Positions 44,282-56,900 of a DNA stretch of 64,000 nt are shown one piece after another (within the stretch, counting starts at the first letter, position 1; each line of letters opens with the position of its first letter). Made by a program: the position numbers and the translations under genes. The stretch covers positions 62,001-126,000 of the forward strand of contig CANTFL010001458.1 in the NCBI GenBank assembly GCA_947650285.1. Reading direction: 5' to 3'. This DNA comes from Hyaloperonospora brassicae (taxonomy: Eukaryota > Oomycota > Peronosporomycetes > Peronosporales > Peronosporaceae). The notes under the pieces were generated by a model, which saw only the letters and a list, made by a program, of their open reading frames with translations, did no database searches and had not been told where the DNA came from.

Positions 44282-45531
44282 TATGCTGTTTGATTCCGGA
44301 GCTGAAGTGTAAATCATCGACACCATCTTAGCTCGTACGATTGGGTGCATGATCGACGAAAGCCGGACTCAAGAATGTGTCGGCATAGAGGAAAACGCAT
44401 ACATGACAATTCAGCGCACGAAGATCAAGATTACATCGGACAGCTCACAAGTGTTTTTTTCGACGTATGGGTCGGTGATCAAGTCGGTCAAGAGGCTATA
44501 CTGGGTATGTATTTCATGATTCCAGCGGGTATTCGCTTGGATCTAGCGGACGGAACGCTATGTCTACCCGATGAAGTCGGCATTGGTCAAGCGGGGCGTA
44601 AGCCACTTTATAGATCGACCATCCAAGCGATCAACCTGAATGATCAACACGTGGTAATACCGGTTGGCAAACCAACAGAAGTGAGAATAGGTATCGCGCC
44701 ATCATGAGATAAACTGTGGGTAAGACGAGACGTGGCGTGGGTACCAACTGTGACTACCGGGCCTGGAAGGATCAACTACCAACATATCACCAACTTAGGA
44801 GATCGCGAATTAAATTATAAGCTGGAGAGCTCCATTAGAGCTGTGGACGATAGCGGATACGATACCCCGATCGCAGGGGTACGTGTCTGTGGGGTCGCGA
44901 CGTTACAACGAGTGGCAGACATTAGCGTTCGAGGCTACAACTGATGGAGAATAAGTCTCGCCCGCAACGTATGAAGGTCCATTGGTTGATCAGCGATCAT
45001 ATCCTATGCCGAGAAAATATTTAAAATGCCAAGAAGTATAGACAGAAAAAAGAGGCGAACGACTGCAGTGCTGACAAGTTACAACCTGATCAAAACGTGA
45101 TCGACGAGGATTTGATGCACTACATAGACGATAGTGAACGCAATGATCGCGCTATGAAGAGCGATCAAAGATCGATCAATGTACTTGTGACAGAACATAC
45201 AAATGACGAGATGCAAGACGATGAGCGTGTGAAAACCATGTCAAAGGAATTTAGCAGAGTGGTGAAGCCGACCATGACAGGGAGGATCGATTGCGAGGAG
45301 CCTGATCGGGTGCATAGAAGATCCATCTATCAGCCAGACGCGATCTCTACCATGGATGGTGATGAACAAAAACAGACCACAAATCAGTCTGAAGAGATCG
45401 CGAGGGACACAGAAGAGCGGTGTATGCAGCCCGAGGAAGCTGTTTATCTACCAACGAAAGTTTCTTCGTCGGTCTCTACGACCCAAGGGTGCCGGAGGGG
45501 TGATCAGTTACAAGATCGGCATGAGGAGTAA
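44282..45531 (+). pseudogene. Element B' protease and pol linker
   Basis: FDSGAEV has its catalytic Asp at 44,292-44,294 and an in-frame TAA at 44,310-44,312, the same lesion as in the left arm. Linker frames follow at 44,345-44,707, 44,732-44,944 and 45,097-45,531; the last two are identical in protein sequence to the left arm, the first differs by one residue (T to A). Confidence 0.82.
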
Positions 45532-45666
45532 AACCCTGAAGTAAAGATGGTCGACGCAAAAGATGTCGGGCGAGGTATCAGCGATTTGCTGCAAGAAGAG
45601 TCCCGCTGTCAGACAGATGGAAGTGCGATCAGAGATTGTGATTTGCAATAAAATTCCGATCGACTG

Positions 45667-47372
45667 GTGGAATTGAAAAGCATCGGAGTGATCGGTGAGG
45701 AAAGTACGGATGCAGAACCGCCTTCCGCATCAACTTATCGTGATGAAAGAGGAGAGATGTGTGCTGAGGATATCGATCATCACATGGCAATCCTACCAGA
45801 ATTTGTTACACCTACGGCCGAGATTTCTTTTGAGGACATTCAAGTGGGCGACCCAGGGGAGCCACTGTCGAGTGATCAAGAGAAGTTGCAACAACTAATA
45901 TGGGTGAATCGCCATCTGCTAATCGGCAAAGGCAATGCCCTACCCCCTGCGGCTCGCGGAGCGGTCTGTGATATTGATGTCGGAGGCGCTAACCCGATCG
46001 CACAAAGGGTACGACCGATACCACCCAAGTTTACCTAAAATTTGGCTGACGTGATCAAGGGATTATTGACGGCGCAGATAATTCGCCCATCTAATTCTCC
46101 GTGGGTATCACCAATCGTGATGATCATAAAGAATAATGGAGAGGACATTCGATTGTATATCGACGATAGACGAGTGAAACAGTTGACAAGACTGGTGGTT
46201 TATCCCATGCCGTTTATCAGCGAATTGCTGCAGGATATGGATAAAGCCATGTGGTATTGTTCCTTAGATATGGCAATTGGGTATTGGGTGGTGGAAATGA
46301 CGGAGCGAGACAGTGAAATTTCGGCGTTTACGACACCATCAGGCTTGTATGAATGGCTAAGGATGCCGTTTGGATCGAATAACGCACCGTAGATTTACCA
46401 AAACTAATCGACAATGCGTTACATGGGTATTTGAAAATTTGTTAACGCCCAACTACTACCACCTCGGGGTCACCAGATCTTATCGATATGTTTACCGACG
46501 GGAAACCGGATTATGACATGAAGACGTCGGTCCTTGGCAGAAGGTCATACATCGACGATATACTGATGCCGGCCTCGTCGTGGGAATATTTATATTGCAA
46601 AGTGGAACGATTGTCGGACGTGTGTGATCAATGGAGGTTATCGATGAGTCTGGCTAAGAGCTTCTGGGGACGTCGCAAGGTAGACTACCTGGGTCATCAA
46701 GTATATTTAGCTTATTAAAGGCAAACGTGAAGGATCTACGATCACTGGTAAACATACCATTTCTCGCTCCTCACGATCGATGCAATCCTTTCTGGGGAGC
46801 CTCAACTATTACAGTCGATTCATCGAAGACTTTTCGGTGTACGCCTCAGTACTCTACGAATTACTAGAAGCCGATTTCCATGAGATCCGTCGAGCGTATG
46901 ACGACCCAAGGACAGTAGAGATTTCTGGGCGAACTCGGCTGTGTCATACTGCCCGAAAAAGCGATCAAAAATTGCACCCAATCCCTGGGGATGATCAGGA
47001 ATTGCATCCAATTGCTGGGGGCGTTCAGGAATCACACCTAATCGATGGGGGCGATTAGAATCCGGAAGGCAGGAGTCGCTGGGAGAAAGCAACGACCGCG
47101 TTTACTTTCTTGAAACAGAAGATAGTGACTACACCCATTTTGAAACACTTTGACCCGGATGGACCGGCGGTGATTGTGGTTTATGCCAGCAAGTGAGCCG
47201 TGTCGGCTACATTGCTGCAGAAACATGAGGGGGTATACTAGCCGGTCACTATTTCAAGCCGTACGCTGAAGCCAACAAAGTTACCGATGGCATGGTGGAG
47301 AAGGAAGCTCTAGCATTGTTAAGGATGCTTAACATACATTACACCATGCTGGTCTCTCGCGAGATCACCATG
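45667..47372 (+). pseudogene. Element B' reverse transcriptase and RNase H
   Basis: The frame 46,042-46,392 holds motif A (Asp at 46,267-46,269) and ends at the same TAG as the left arm; YIDD is at 46,548-46,559 in the frame 46,488-46,718; connection and RNase H remnants follow at 46,780-47,058 and beyond. Products of these three frames are identical in the two arms. Confidence 0.9.
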
Positions 47373-47600
47373 CTGACGCTTTATTAAGCCGTAGCCTGGT
47401 TGATCCGATCTTTTGGTTTAAGCGGTAAATCAAACAGATGGGCTGCATTGTTATCAAACTAGGCATTGGCGATCCGTCGATGCGAGAAGGGTGAAGATTA
47501 AATACTTGGTTCTCTGGCAGCAAGTACAACCCCTCGACAGGAAGTGGATGATATGTTGATCGCGATTGCGCAAAGTAAATAACCACGGTAATCGATCAGT

Positions 47601-48250
47601 ATGCCTCGACCTCCGGTCGAAGAGGAAGAAAATCTCTGGGTGGCTAGTTTTGATGGGTCTGCTAGAGTGAAGAGGAAAGGCGGAGCATGCAGCGCAATCG
47701 TATGGAGATTAACAGGTTGGAAGGTTGTGGCTGACGCGTCTGAGTTTGTCGCTGATCTAACCGTCAACGAAGCAGAGTGTAGAGGACTACTTCTATGTTT
47801 TGATTGGTTGACTGATAAGACCAGAGGATAAGTAACCATATATGTGGAGGATCAAATTTAGTGATCAGGCAAATACGTGGAGAGATCGATTGGAAGGCGC
47901 CGGATCTACAAGTGATGAGACATAAAGCGATGAAGAAACTCCGATCCTGGCCCAAACATGATTTCTTACATGTGATACGCGATTGGAATGCAAGCGCAGA
48001 TCGATTGGCAAGTAAAGCTCTGCGGAAATAGAAAGGTGGGATAGTGGTGGATGGTCAAGATCGCCAAGATCTAGTAACTTTGAATCGGCTTGACGAGTTT
48101 CTGCTACCCCGCAAGACAAATCAAAGGATGCGAGTAGCTGCGATTGCCCATGCTGCCGCACGACGACGTCATTCGACACAAATTGCTTAAGAGGAGATCG
48201 TACAACAGATACGAATCGAACGGATCAAACAAGTGCAGGGTGAAGAGAGT
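47601..48250 (+). pseudogene. Element B' additional RNase H
   Basis: The frame 47,601-47,831 carries SFDGSARVKRKGGA (Asp at residue 18) and NEAECRG (Glu at 57). Downstream pieces reach 48,250 in other frames. The left and right copies differ slightly in the downstream part, where the minus-strand shadow frame 47,865-48,179 shows four residue changes. Confidence 0.78.
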
Positions 48251-48371
48251 TAAATGATTAACTTGAAGATCTATTTGACTGGAGACGTATCTACGATTGC
48301 ATCAGAGGATGCAAAATCATGCGCCTTGATCGCGCCGGACTATGAGGTCTATCAGGAAGAGTTGTTGCTCT

Positions 48372-49824
48372 TTTGTCCCAGATCAGCTACAAAGTCAGAA
48401 GATCGCGTAGAGCTGGGCCGGTTGGTGATCCCGGAGCTATTGCAGCAGGATTTTTGACATTATTATATTACGAGTTTGGAGGGCGGCCACCAGGGTATAG
48501 GTCGAATGTATCAGAGAATCAGGGCGAAGTCCCACTGGAGAGGTTCGTATCGAAGTGTGAAACGGTATGTGGGAAAGTGTGTGGATTACGAGACAGGTGA
48601 AGGCCGCCCCTGCGATCGAAGTGGCTCGCCGGGCAACGCACAAGCAACGTACCAATTTCAGATTCTAGCGATTGATCGTATTCCTCTTTTGCCGCGATCG
48701 TTCTAAGGGAAAACAGAGTAGTTGATCTGGGTCGATCTGTTTATGGATATGTGGTTGCGAAGGCGAGTGCATCTCGGACCGCACAAACAATAGCGGAAAA
48801 CAACGAAGAATGTGTATTTAGAAGGTATAGCGCTAGTGAAGCAATTTGTCACGATCGAGAGCCAGGATTGATGTCTGTTTTATTTCGGGCGTTTAATAGG
48901 ATTGTGGGACACAAACGACGAGCTACTATGGCTTATAGGCCACAAGCAAACGGCACAGCAGAGCGCATGGTACAGACGTTAACTAGATCGATCAAGATGT
49001 ATGTGTCGGACGAGGACCAGAGAGATTGGGATGAATGTGCCGAACGATTGACATACGCGATCAACACCGCACATGATCGGATTCGCGGTGACACCCCATT
49101 TTATTTGATCCACGGTTGCGACCCGCGATCAACGTTGGAATCCACGTTTACTCTAGGAGTACTGCGTCGCGAGACCAAGATCCGCGACGATGGCGGATAG
49201 GTATACAACGCCATTATCAATGCGCGAGAGCAACAATCAACAGTCGACTGAAGAAAGCAATTCAAGATCGTGCTGATCAGCATAGTCATGTTCGCGATAG
49301 GCTGACACATACAGCGGATCGCAGGTCTGGCTATTTCCGGATCGCGTCAAGGAGGGGTACGCTTCGAAATTGGCATAGATGTGGCACGGACCGTTCCAGG
49401 TTTTTGACAAGTGCGGGGATCACGCTGTGAGATTGGAAATAGCATGTACGTCCTACCAAGTCTCCCCAGTGGTTCACGTGTCGAAGCTGAAAGTCGTACG
49501 ACTGTTTTCGGATCGAACGATGGGACAACTGATAATAAGCGAAGCGGATCGAGGTTGACGAAGCTTTAATACCAGAAGACAGTTGGGTACGCCATCTGGC
49601 AGAAGACGAGTTCGAAATGGAGAGAATAACGAACATGCGATCAGGACGGCGGACACGTTATGGCAGGGTGCACCGACAGTTCAAATTCTATTGGAAAAGG
49701 ATATGGGGATCCGTCGTGGGTGGACAAAACCGACTTGAATTGTAGAGCGTTAGTACAAGAATGGTATCGTGATCGGGTGCGGAAGAATCGGTTTGAAGTG
49801 ATGCAGTCGCATGGAGAGAAATGA
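48372..49824 (+). pseudogene. Element B' integrase and chromodomain
   Basis: Zinc-binding region and first catalytic Asp (48,674-48,676) lie in the frame 48,476-48,706. After a stop, the frame 48,751-49,200 holds the second Asp (48,853-48,855) and Glu (48,961-48,963), 35 residues apart, so all three DDE residues are kept. The C-terminal block (HGPFQVFDKCGDHA) is at about 49,390-49,430, and the chromodomain spans 49,556-49,824 across one frameshift, ending at a TGA. Confidence 0.88.
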
Positions 49825-50019
49825 TAGTGAGTGAGGTTCAGGCCTTTGACTTGAGGTCACGTACAGGAAGGCTGTATGGGAATATGGAAAGGCGGTAGAT
49901 GTTGTGAGTATGGCAATCGAAGGTTTACCGACGTGATTGCGCAGGTGAAGGTCTAGCAGTATTATTGATCACCAGCTATCAGTAATAGTGGATCTGATTG
50001 CGGTGATCAGATCAGTGGA

Positions 50020-50105
50020 TCTTTGATCGAGAGCGATCAGGATGGTGGTGAATCTGATTGTGGTCATCAGATCACTGGACCTTTGATCGCGAGCGATCGG
50101 GACGG
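50020..50105. repeat. 60-bp tandem duplication unique to the right arm
   Basis: Two adjacent copies of a unit around GATCAGTGGATCTTTGATCG and GATCACTGGACCTTTGATCG are present, where the left arm (24,925-24,985) has one. This is the only length difference between the arms. Confidence 0.9.
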
Positions 50106-50328
50106 AGGGTGACTGATCGAGCATGGTTAGAGAGAAGAAGAAGCATGGAGACGATTTGAACAATGTATTACGAGGATTAAAACGAAAGAGAAAATTGATA
50201 TTGAACGAAGAGACTGACTACTCTTGGACGATCAACAAAAGCAAAATTCGCCAGAGGTATGGGTGATCGAAAATCCAGGATGTTTTGCGATAGCGGACCG
50301 ATACTAATTACGCCACGGCTCGGATGAG

Positions 50329-50972
50329 TCAGCTAGCGACAATGCAGTGATCAAGTTTGGAATCTTGGTCGTCTTGCGTCCTAGACCACGGCACCACAAT
50401 ATTGTATCTGATGAGGCCGGGAAGTGTAAAAAGAATGGGTCCAACAAAATGTACAAGTCGCAATGCCTGTCGAGTATCCCTTAAAGGATAAAGCGGAGAA
50501 CATTTTTCCAACGAGGTCGCAATCGCGATCGGCGTTGCCGGCGCTCCTCACAAAAATCGGCCAGCTCCGGATCTGCCTGGCTCTGCCGAATGGAGATGGG
50601 AAGAACCTGGGTCGATTCCCATTGCGCCTGTCGATGACGATCTTCAAACGCGCGTACGTTTCCACCAACGCCTTGACTCACCCAGTCACTGTAAAGGAGG
50701 TCAGCTCGATCGAGAATTTTCCATGGTTCTTGGCTATAGAGAGACATGATCTGCGCAGAGGAATGAACTGGGGAGCCCATTGATCACCCCGTAGTGCCGA
50801 CGGCCTCGGTGCCTTGTACGCGGAGAACAGAAGTAATTTCGGCTTGAGAAAAAGGTTTGACCGTGAACTTTACTTCCAGCTCAGCGACACTGGTATATCT
50901 GACTCGACGCGACAATCAATGGATTACTTGAAAAGTTGACCGGGGAACGCGACGGCTGTAATCAGCGATCCA
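50329..50972 (-). pseudogene. C-terminal part of antisense ORF, element B'
   Basis: Mirror of 24,060-24,703. The frame 50,481-50,780 (99 codons) contains SLYSQEPWKILDRADLLYSD and RPRWKNVLRF without interruption. In the left arm a TAG replaces the TCG codon after QWE, so this copy is the less damaged. The upstream two thirds of the ORF are missing because the satellite begins at 50,973. Confidence 0.68.
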
Positions 50973-53900
50973 CGATCAGGAAGCGATCAAGATCGTGATC
51001 AGTGATCAGATATGTGGTCGTGATCGTGACCATTGATCAGGTAGGTGATCGCGATCAAGCTGGTGTGGAGCACACCATGTGATCCGCGATCAGCAAGGCG
51101 ATCACGGTCAGGAAGCGATCGAGATCGTGATCAGTGATCAGATATGTGATCGCGATCGTGACCATTGATCAGGTAGGTGATCGCGATCAAGCTGGTGTGG
51201 AGCACACCATGTGATCCGCGATCAGCAAGGCGATCACGATCAGGAAGCGATCGAGATCGTGAAAGTGATCAGATATGTGATCGCGATCGTGATCATTGAT
51301 CAGGTAGGTGATCGCGATCAACTTGGTGTGGAGCACACCATGTGATCCGCAACAAGCATGGAGACCACGATCAGGAAGCGATCGAGATCGTGATCAGTGA
51401 TCAGATATGTGATCGCGGTCGTGACCATTGATCTGGTATGTGATCGCGACCAAGTTGGTGTGGAGCACACCGTGTGATCCGCAACTAGCATGGAGATCAC
51501 GATCAGGAAGCGATCGAGATCGTGATCAGTGATCAGATATGTGACCGCGGTCGTGATCATTGATCAGGCAGGTGATCGCGATCAGCAAAGCGATCACGAT
51601 CAGGGAGGCGATCGCGATCGTGACCGATGATGAGGTAGGTAATCGCGATCAACTTGGTGTGGAGCACACCATGTGATCCGCGATCAGCAAGGCAATCACG
51701 ATCAGGAAGCGATCGAGATCGTGATCAGTGATCAGATATGTGATCGCGATCGTGACCATTGATCAGGTAGGTGATCGCGATCAAGATGGTGTGGAGCACA
51801 CCATGTGATCCGCGATCAGCAAGGCGATCACGATCAGGAAGCGATCGAGATCGTGAAAGTGATCAGATATGTGCTCGCGATCGTGATCATTGATCAGGTA
51901 GGTGATCGCGATCAACTTGGTGTGGAGCACACCATGTGATCCGCGATCAGCAAGGCGATCACGATCAGGAAGCGATCGAGATCGTGATCAGTGATCAGAT
52001 ATGTGATCGCGATCGTGATCATTGATCAGGTAGGTGATCGCGATCAAGCTGGTGTGGAGCACACCATGTGATCCGCGATCAGCAAGGCGATCACGATCAG
52101 GAAGCGATCGAGATCGTGAAAGTGATCAGATATGTGCTCGCGATCGTGATCATTGATCAGGTAGGTGATCGCGATCAACTTGGTGTGGAGCACACCATGT
52201 GATCCGCAACAAGCATGGAGACCACGATCAGGAAGCGATCGAGATCGTGATCAGTGATCAGATATGTGATCGCGGTCGTGACCATTGATCTGGTATGTGA
52301 TCGCGACCAAGTTGGTGTGGAGCACACCGTGTGATCCGCAACTCAGCATGGCGATCACGATCAGGAAGCGATCGAGATCGTGATCAGTGATCAGATATGT
52401 GACCGCGGTCGTGACCATTGATCAGGTAGGTGATCGCTATCAAGCTGGTGTGGAGCACACCATGTGATCCGCGATCAGCAAGGCGATCACGATCAGGAAG
52501 CGATCGAGATCGTGATCAGTGATCAGGAAGCGATCGAGATCGTGATCATTGATCAGGCAGGTGATCGCGATCAGCAAAGAGATCACGATCAGGAAGCGAT
52601 CGCGATCGTGACCATTGATGAGGTAGGTAATCGCGATCAAGCTAATGTGGAGCACACCATGTGATCCGCGATCAGCAAGGCGATCACGGTCAGGAAGCGA
52701 TCGAGATCGTGATCAGTGATCAGGTATGTGATCGCGATCATTATCATTGATCAGGTAGGTGATCGCGATCAGCAAAGCGATCACAATCAGGGACGCGATC
52801 GCGATCGTGACCATTGATCAGGTAGGTCATCGCGATCAACTTGGTGTGGAGCACACCATGTGATCCGCGATCAGCAAGGCGATCACGGTCAGGAAGCGAT
52901 CGAGATCGTGACCATTGATCAGGTAGGTGATCGCGATCAAGCTGGTGTGGAGCACACCATGTGATCCGCGATCAGCAAGGCGATCACGATCAGGAAGCGA
53001 TCGAGATCGTGAAAGTGATCAGATATGTGCTCGCGATCGTGATCATTGATCAGGTAGGTGATCGCGATCAACTTGGTGTGGAGCACACCATGTGATCCGC
53101 AACAAGCATGGAGACCACGATCAGGAAGCGATCGAGATCGTGATCAGTGATCAGATATGTGATCGCGGTCGTGACCATTGATCTGGTATGTGATCGCGAC
53201 CAAGTTGGTGTGGAGCACACCGTGTGATCCGCAACAGCATGGAGATCACGATCAGGAAGCGATCGAGATCGTGATCAGTGATCAGATATGTGACCGGGTC
53301 GTGATCATTGATCAGGCAGGTGATCGCGATCAGAAAGTGATCACGATCAGGGAGGCGATCGGATGTGAGATGATGAGGTAGGTAATCGCGATCAACTTGG
53401 TGTGAAGCACACCATGTGATCCGCGATCAGCAAGGCAATCACGATCAGGAAGCGATCGAGATCGTGATCAGTGATCAGGTATGTGATCGGATCGTGATCA
53501 TTGATCAGGTATGTGATCGCGATCGTGATCATTGATCAGGTAGGTGATCGCGATCAAGCTGGTGTGGAGCACACCATGTGATCCGCAACAAGCAAGGAGA
53601 CCACGATCAGGAAGCGATCGAGATCGTGATCAGTGATCAGATATGTGATCGCGATCGTGACCATTGATCTGGTATGTGATCGCGATCAACTGGTGTGGAG
53701 CACACCATGTGATCCGCAACCAGCATGGAGATCACGATCAGGAAGCGATCGAGATCGTGATCAGTGATCAGATATGTGATCGCGATCGTGACCATTGATC
53801 AGGTAGGTGATCGCGATCAAGCTGGTGTGGAGCACACCATGTGATCCGCGATCAGCAAGGCGATCACGATCAGGAAGCGATCGAGATCGTGAAAGTGATC

Positions 53901-56900
53901 AGATATGTGCTCGCGATCGTGATCATTGATCTGGTATGTGATCGCGACCAAGTTGGTGTGGAGCACACCGTGTGATCCGCAACTAGCATGGAGATCACGA
54001 TCAGGAAGCGATCGAGATCGTGATCAGTGATCAGATATGTGACCGCGGTCGTGATCATTGATCAGGCAGGTGATCGCGATCAGCAAAGTGATCACGATCA
54101 GGGAGGCGATCGCGATCGTGACCGATGATGAGGTAGGTAATCGCGATCAACTTGGTGTGAAGCACACCATGTGATCCGCGATCAGCAAGGCAATCACGAT
54201 CAGGAAGCGATCGAGATCGTGATCAGTGATCAGGTATGTGATCGCGATCGTGATCATTGATCAGGTATGTGATCGCGATCGTGATCATTGATCAGGTAGG
54301 TGATCGCGATCAAGCTGGTGTGGAGCACACCATGTGATCCGCGATCAGCAAGGCGATCACGATCAGGCAGCGATCGAGATCATGATCACTGATTAGGTAT
54401 GTGATCGCGATCGTGACCATTGATCTGGTATGTGATCGCGATCAACTTGGTGTGGAGCACACCATGTGATCCGCAACTAGCATGGAGATCACGATCAGGA
54501 AGCGATCGAGATCGTGATCAGTGATCAGATATGTGATCGCGATCGTGACCATTGATCAGGTAGGTGATCGCGATCAAGCTGGTGTGGAGCACACCATGTG
54601 ATCCGCGATCAGCAAGGCGATCACGATCAGGAAGCGATCGAGATCGTGAAAGTGATCAGATATGTGCTCGCGATCGTGATCATTGATCAGGTAGGTGATC
54701 GCGATCAACTTGGTGTGGAGCACACCATGTGATCCGCAACTAGCATGGAGATCACGATCAGGAAGCGATCGAGATCGTGATCAGTGATCAGATATGTGAT
54801 CGCGATCGTGACCATTGATCAGGTAGGTGATCGCGATCAAGATGGTGTGGAGCACACCATGTGATCCGCGATCAGCAAGGCGATCACGATCAGGCAGCGA
54901 TCAAGATCGTGATCAGTGATCAGATATGTGATCGCGGTCGTGACCTTTGATCAGGTAGGTGATCGCGATCAACTTGGTGTGGAGCACACCATGTGATCCG
55001 CGATCAGCAAGGCGATCACGATCAGGAAGCGATCGAGATCGTGATCAGTGATCAGGTATGTGCTCGCGATCGTGATCATTGATCAGGTAGGTGATCGCGA
55101 TCAACTTGGTGTGGAGCACACCATGTGATCCGCGATCAGCAAGGCGATCACGATCAGGAAGCGATCGAGATCGTGATCAGTGATCAGATATGTGATCGCG
55201 ATCGTGATCATTGATCAGGTAGGTGATCGCGATCAAGCTGGTGTGGAGCACACCATGTGATCCGCGATCAGCAAGGCGATCACGATCAGGAAGCGATCGA
55301 GATCGTGAAAGTGATCAGATATGTGCTCGCGATCGTGATCATTGATCAGGTAGGTGATCGCGATCAACTTGGTGTGGAGCACACCATGTGATCCGCAACA
55401 AGCATGGAGACCACGATCAGGAAGCGATCGAGATCGTGAAAGTGATCAGATATGTGATCGCGGTCGTGACCATTGATCAGGTAGGTGATCGCGATCAACT
55501 TGGTGTGGAGCACACCATGTGATCCGCGATCAGCAAGGCGATCACGATCAGGAAGCGATCGAGATCGTGATCAGTGATCAGGTATGTGATCGCGATCGTG
55601 ATCATTGATCAGGTAGGTGATCGCGATCAAGCTGGTGTGGAGCACACCATGTGATCCGCGATCAGCAAGGCGATCACGATCAGGAAGCGATCGAGATCGT
55701 GAAAGTGATCAGATATGTGCTCGCGATCGTGATCATTGATCAGGTAGGTGATCGCGATCAACTTGGTGTGGAGCACACCATGTGATCCGCAACAAGCATG
55801 GAGACCACGATCAGGAAGCGATCGAGATCGTGATCAGTGATCAGATATGTGATCGAGATCGTGATCAGTGATCAGGTAGGTGATCGCGATCAAGCTGGTG
55901 TGGAGCACACCATGTGATCCGCGATCAGCAAGGCGATCACGATCAGGAAGCGATCGAGATCGTGAAAGTGATCAGATATGTGCTCGCGATCGTGATCATT
56001 GATCAGGTAGGTGATCGCGATCAACTTGGTGTGGAGCACACCATGTGATCCGCAACAAGCATGGAGACCACGATCAGGAAGCGATCGAGATCGTGATCAG
56101 TGATCAGATATGTGATCGAGATCGTGATCAGTGATCAGATATGTGATCGCGGTCGTGACCATTGATCTGGTATGTGATCGCGATCAAGTTGGTGTGGAGC
56201 ACACCGTGTGATCCGCAACTAGCATGGAGATCACGATCAGGAAGCGATCGAGATCGTGATCAGTGATCAGATATGTGACCGCGGTCGTGACCATTGATCA
56301 GGTAGGTGATCGCTATCAAGCTGGTGTGGAGCACACCATGTGATCCGCGATCAGCAAGGCGATCACGATCAGGAAGCGATCGAAATCGTGATCAGTGATC
56401 AGGTATGTGATCGCGATCGTGATCATTGATCAGGCAGGTGATCGCGATCAGCAAAGAGATCACGATCAGGAAGCGATCGCGATCGTGACCATTGATGAGG
56501 TAGGTAATCGCGATCAAGCTAATGTGGAGCACACCATGTGATCCGCGATCAGCAAGGCGATCACGGTCAGGAAGCGATCGAGATCGTGATCAGTGATCAG
56601 GTATGTGATCGCGATCATTATCATTGATCAGGTAGGTGATCGCGATCAGCAAAGCGATCACAATCAGGGACGCGATCGCGATCGTGACCATTGATGAGGT
56701 AGGTCATCGCGATCAACTTGGTGTGGAGCACACCATGTGATCCGCGATCAGCAAGGCGATCACGATCAGGAAGCGATCGAGATCGTGATCAGTGATCAGG
56801 TATGTGCTCGCGATCATTATCATTGATCAGGTAGGTGATCGCGATCAAGCTGGTGTGGAGCATACCATGTGATCCGCAATCAGCAAGGCGATCACGATCT

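Larger units (their letters stand above)
42279..50972. repeat. Right arm of inverted repeat (element B', 8.7 kb)
   Basis: It is the inverted copy of 24,060-32,693, covering most of gag through the C-terminal third of the antisense ORF, but without 5' LTR, primer site, gag start and most of the antisense ORF. Its element sense is the plus strand. At 50,972 homology to the left arm ends at a GATC and the satellite starts at once. The arms are separated by about 9.6 kb. Confidence 0.95.
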
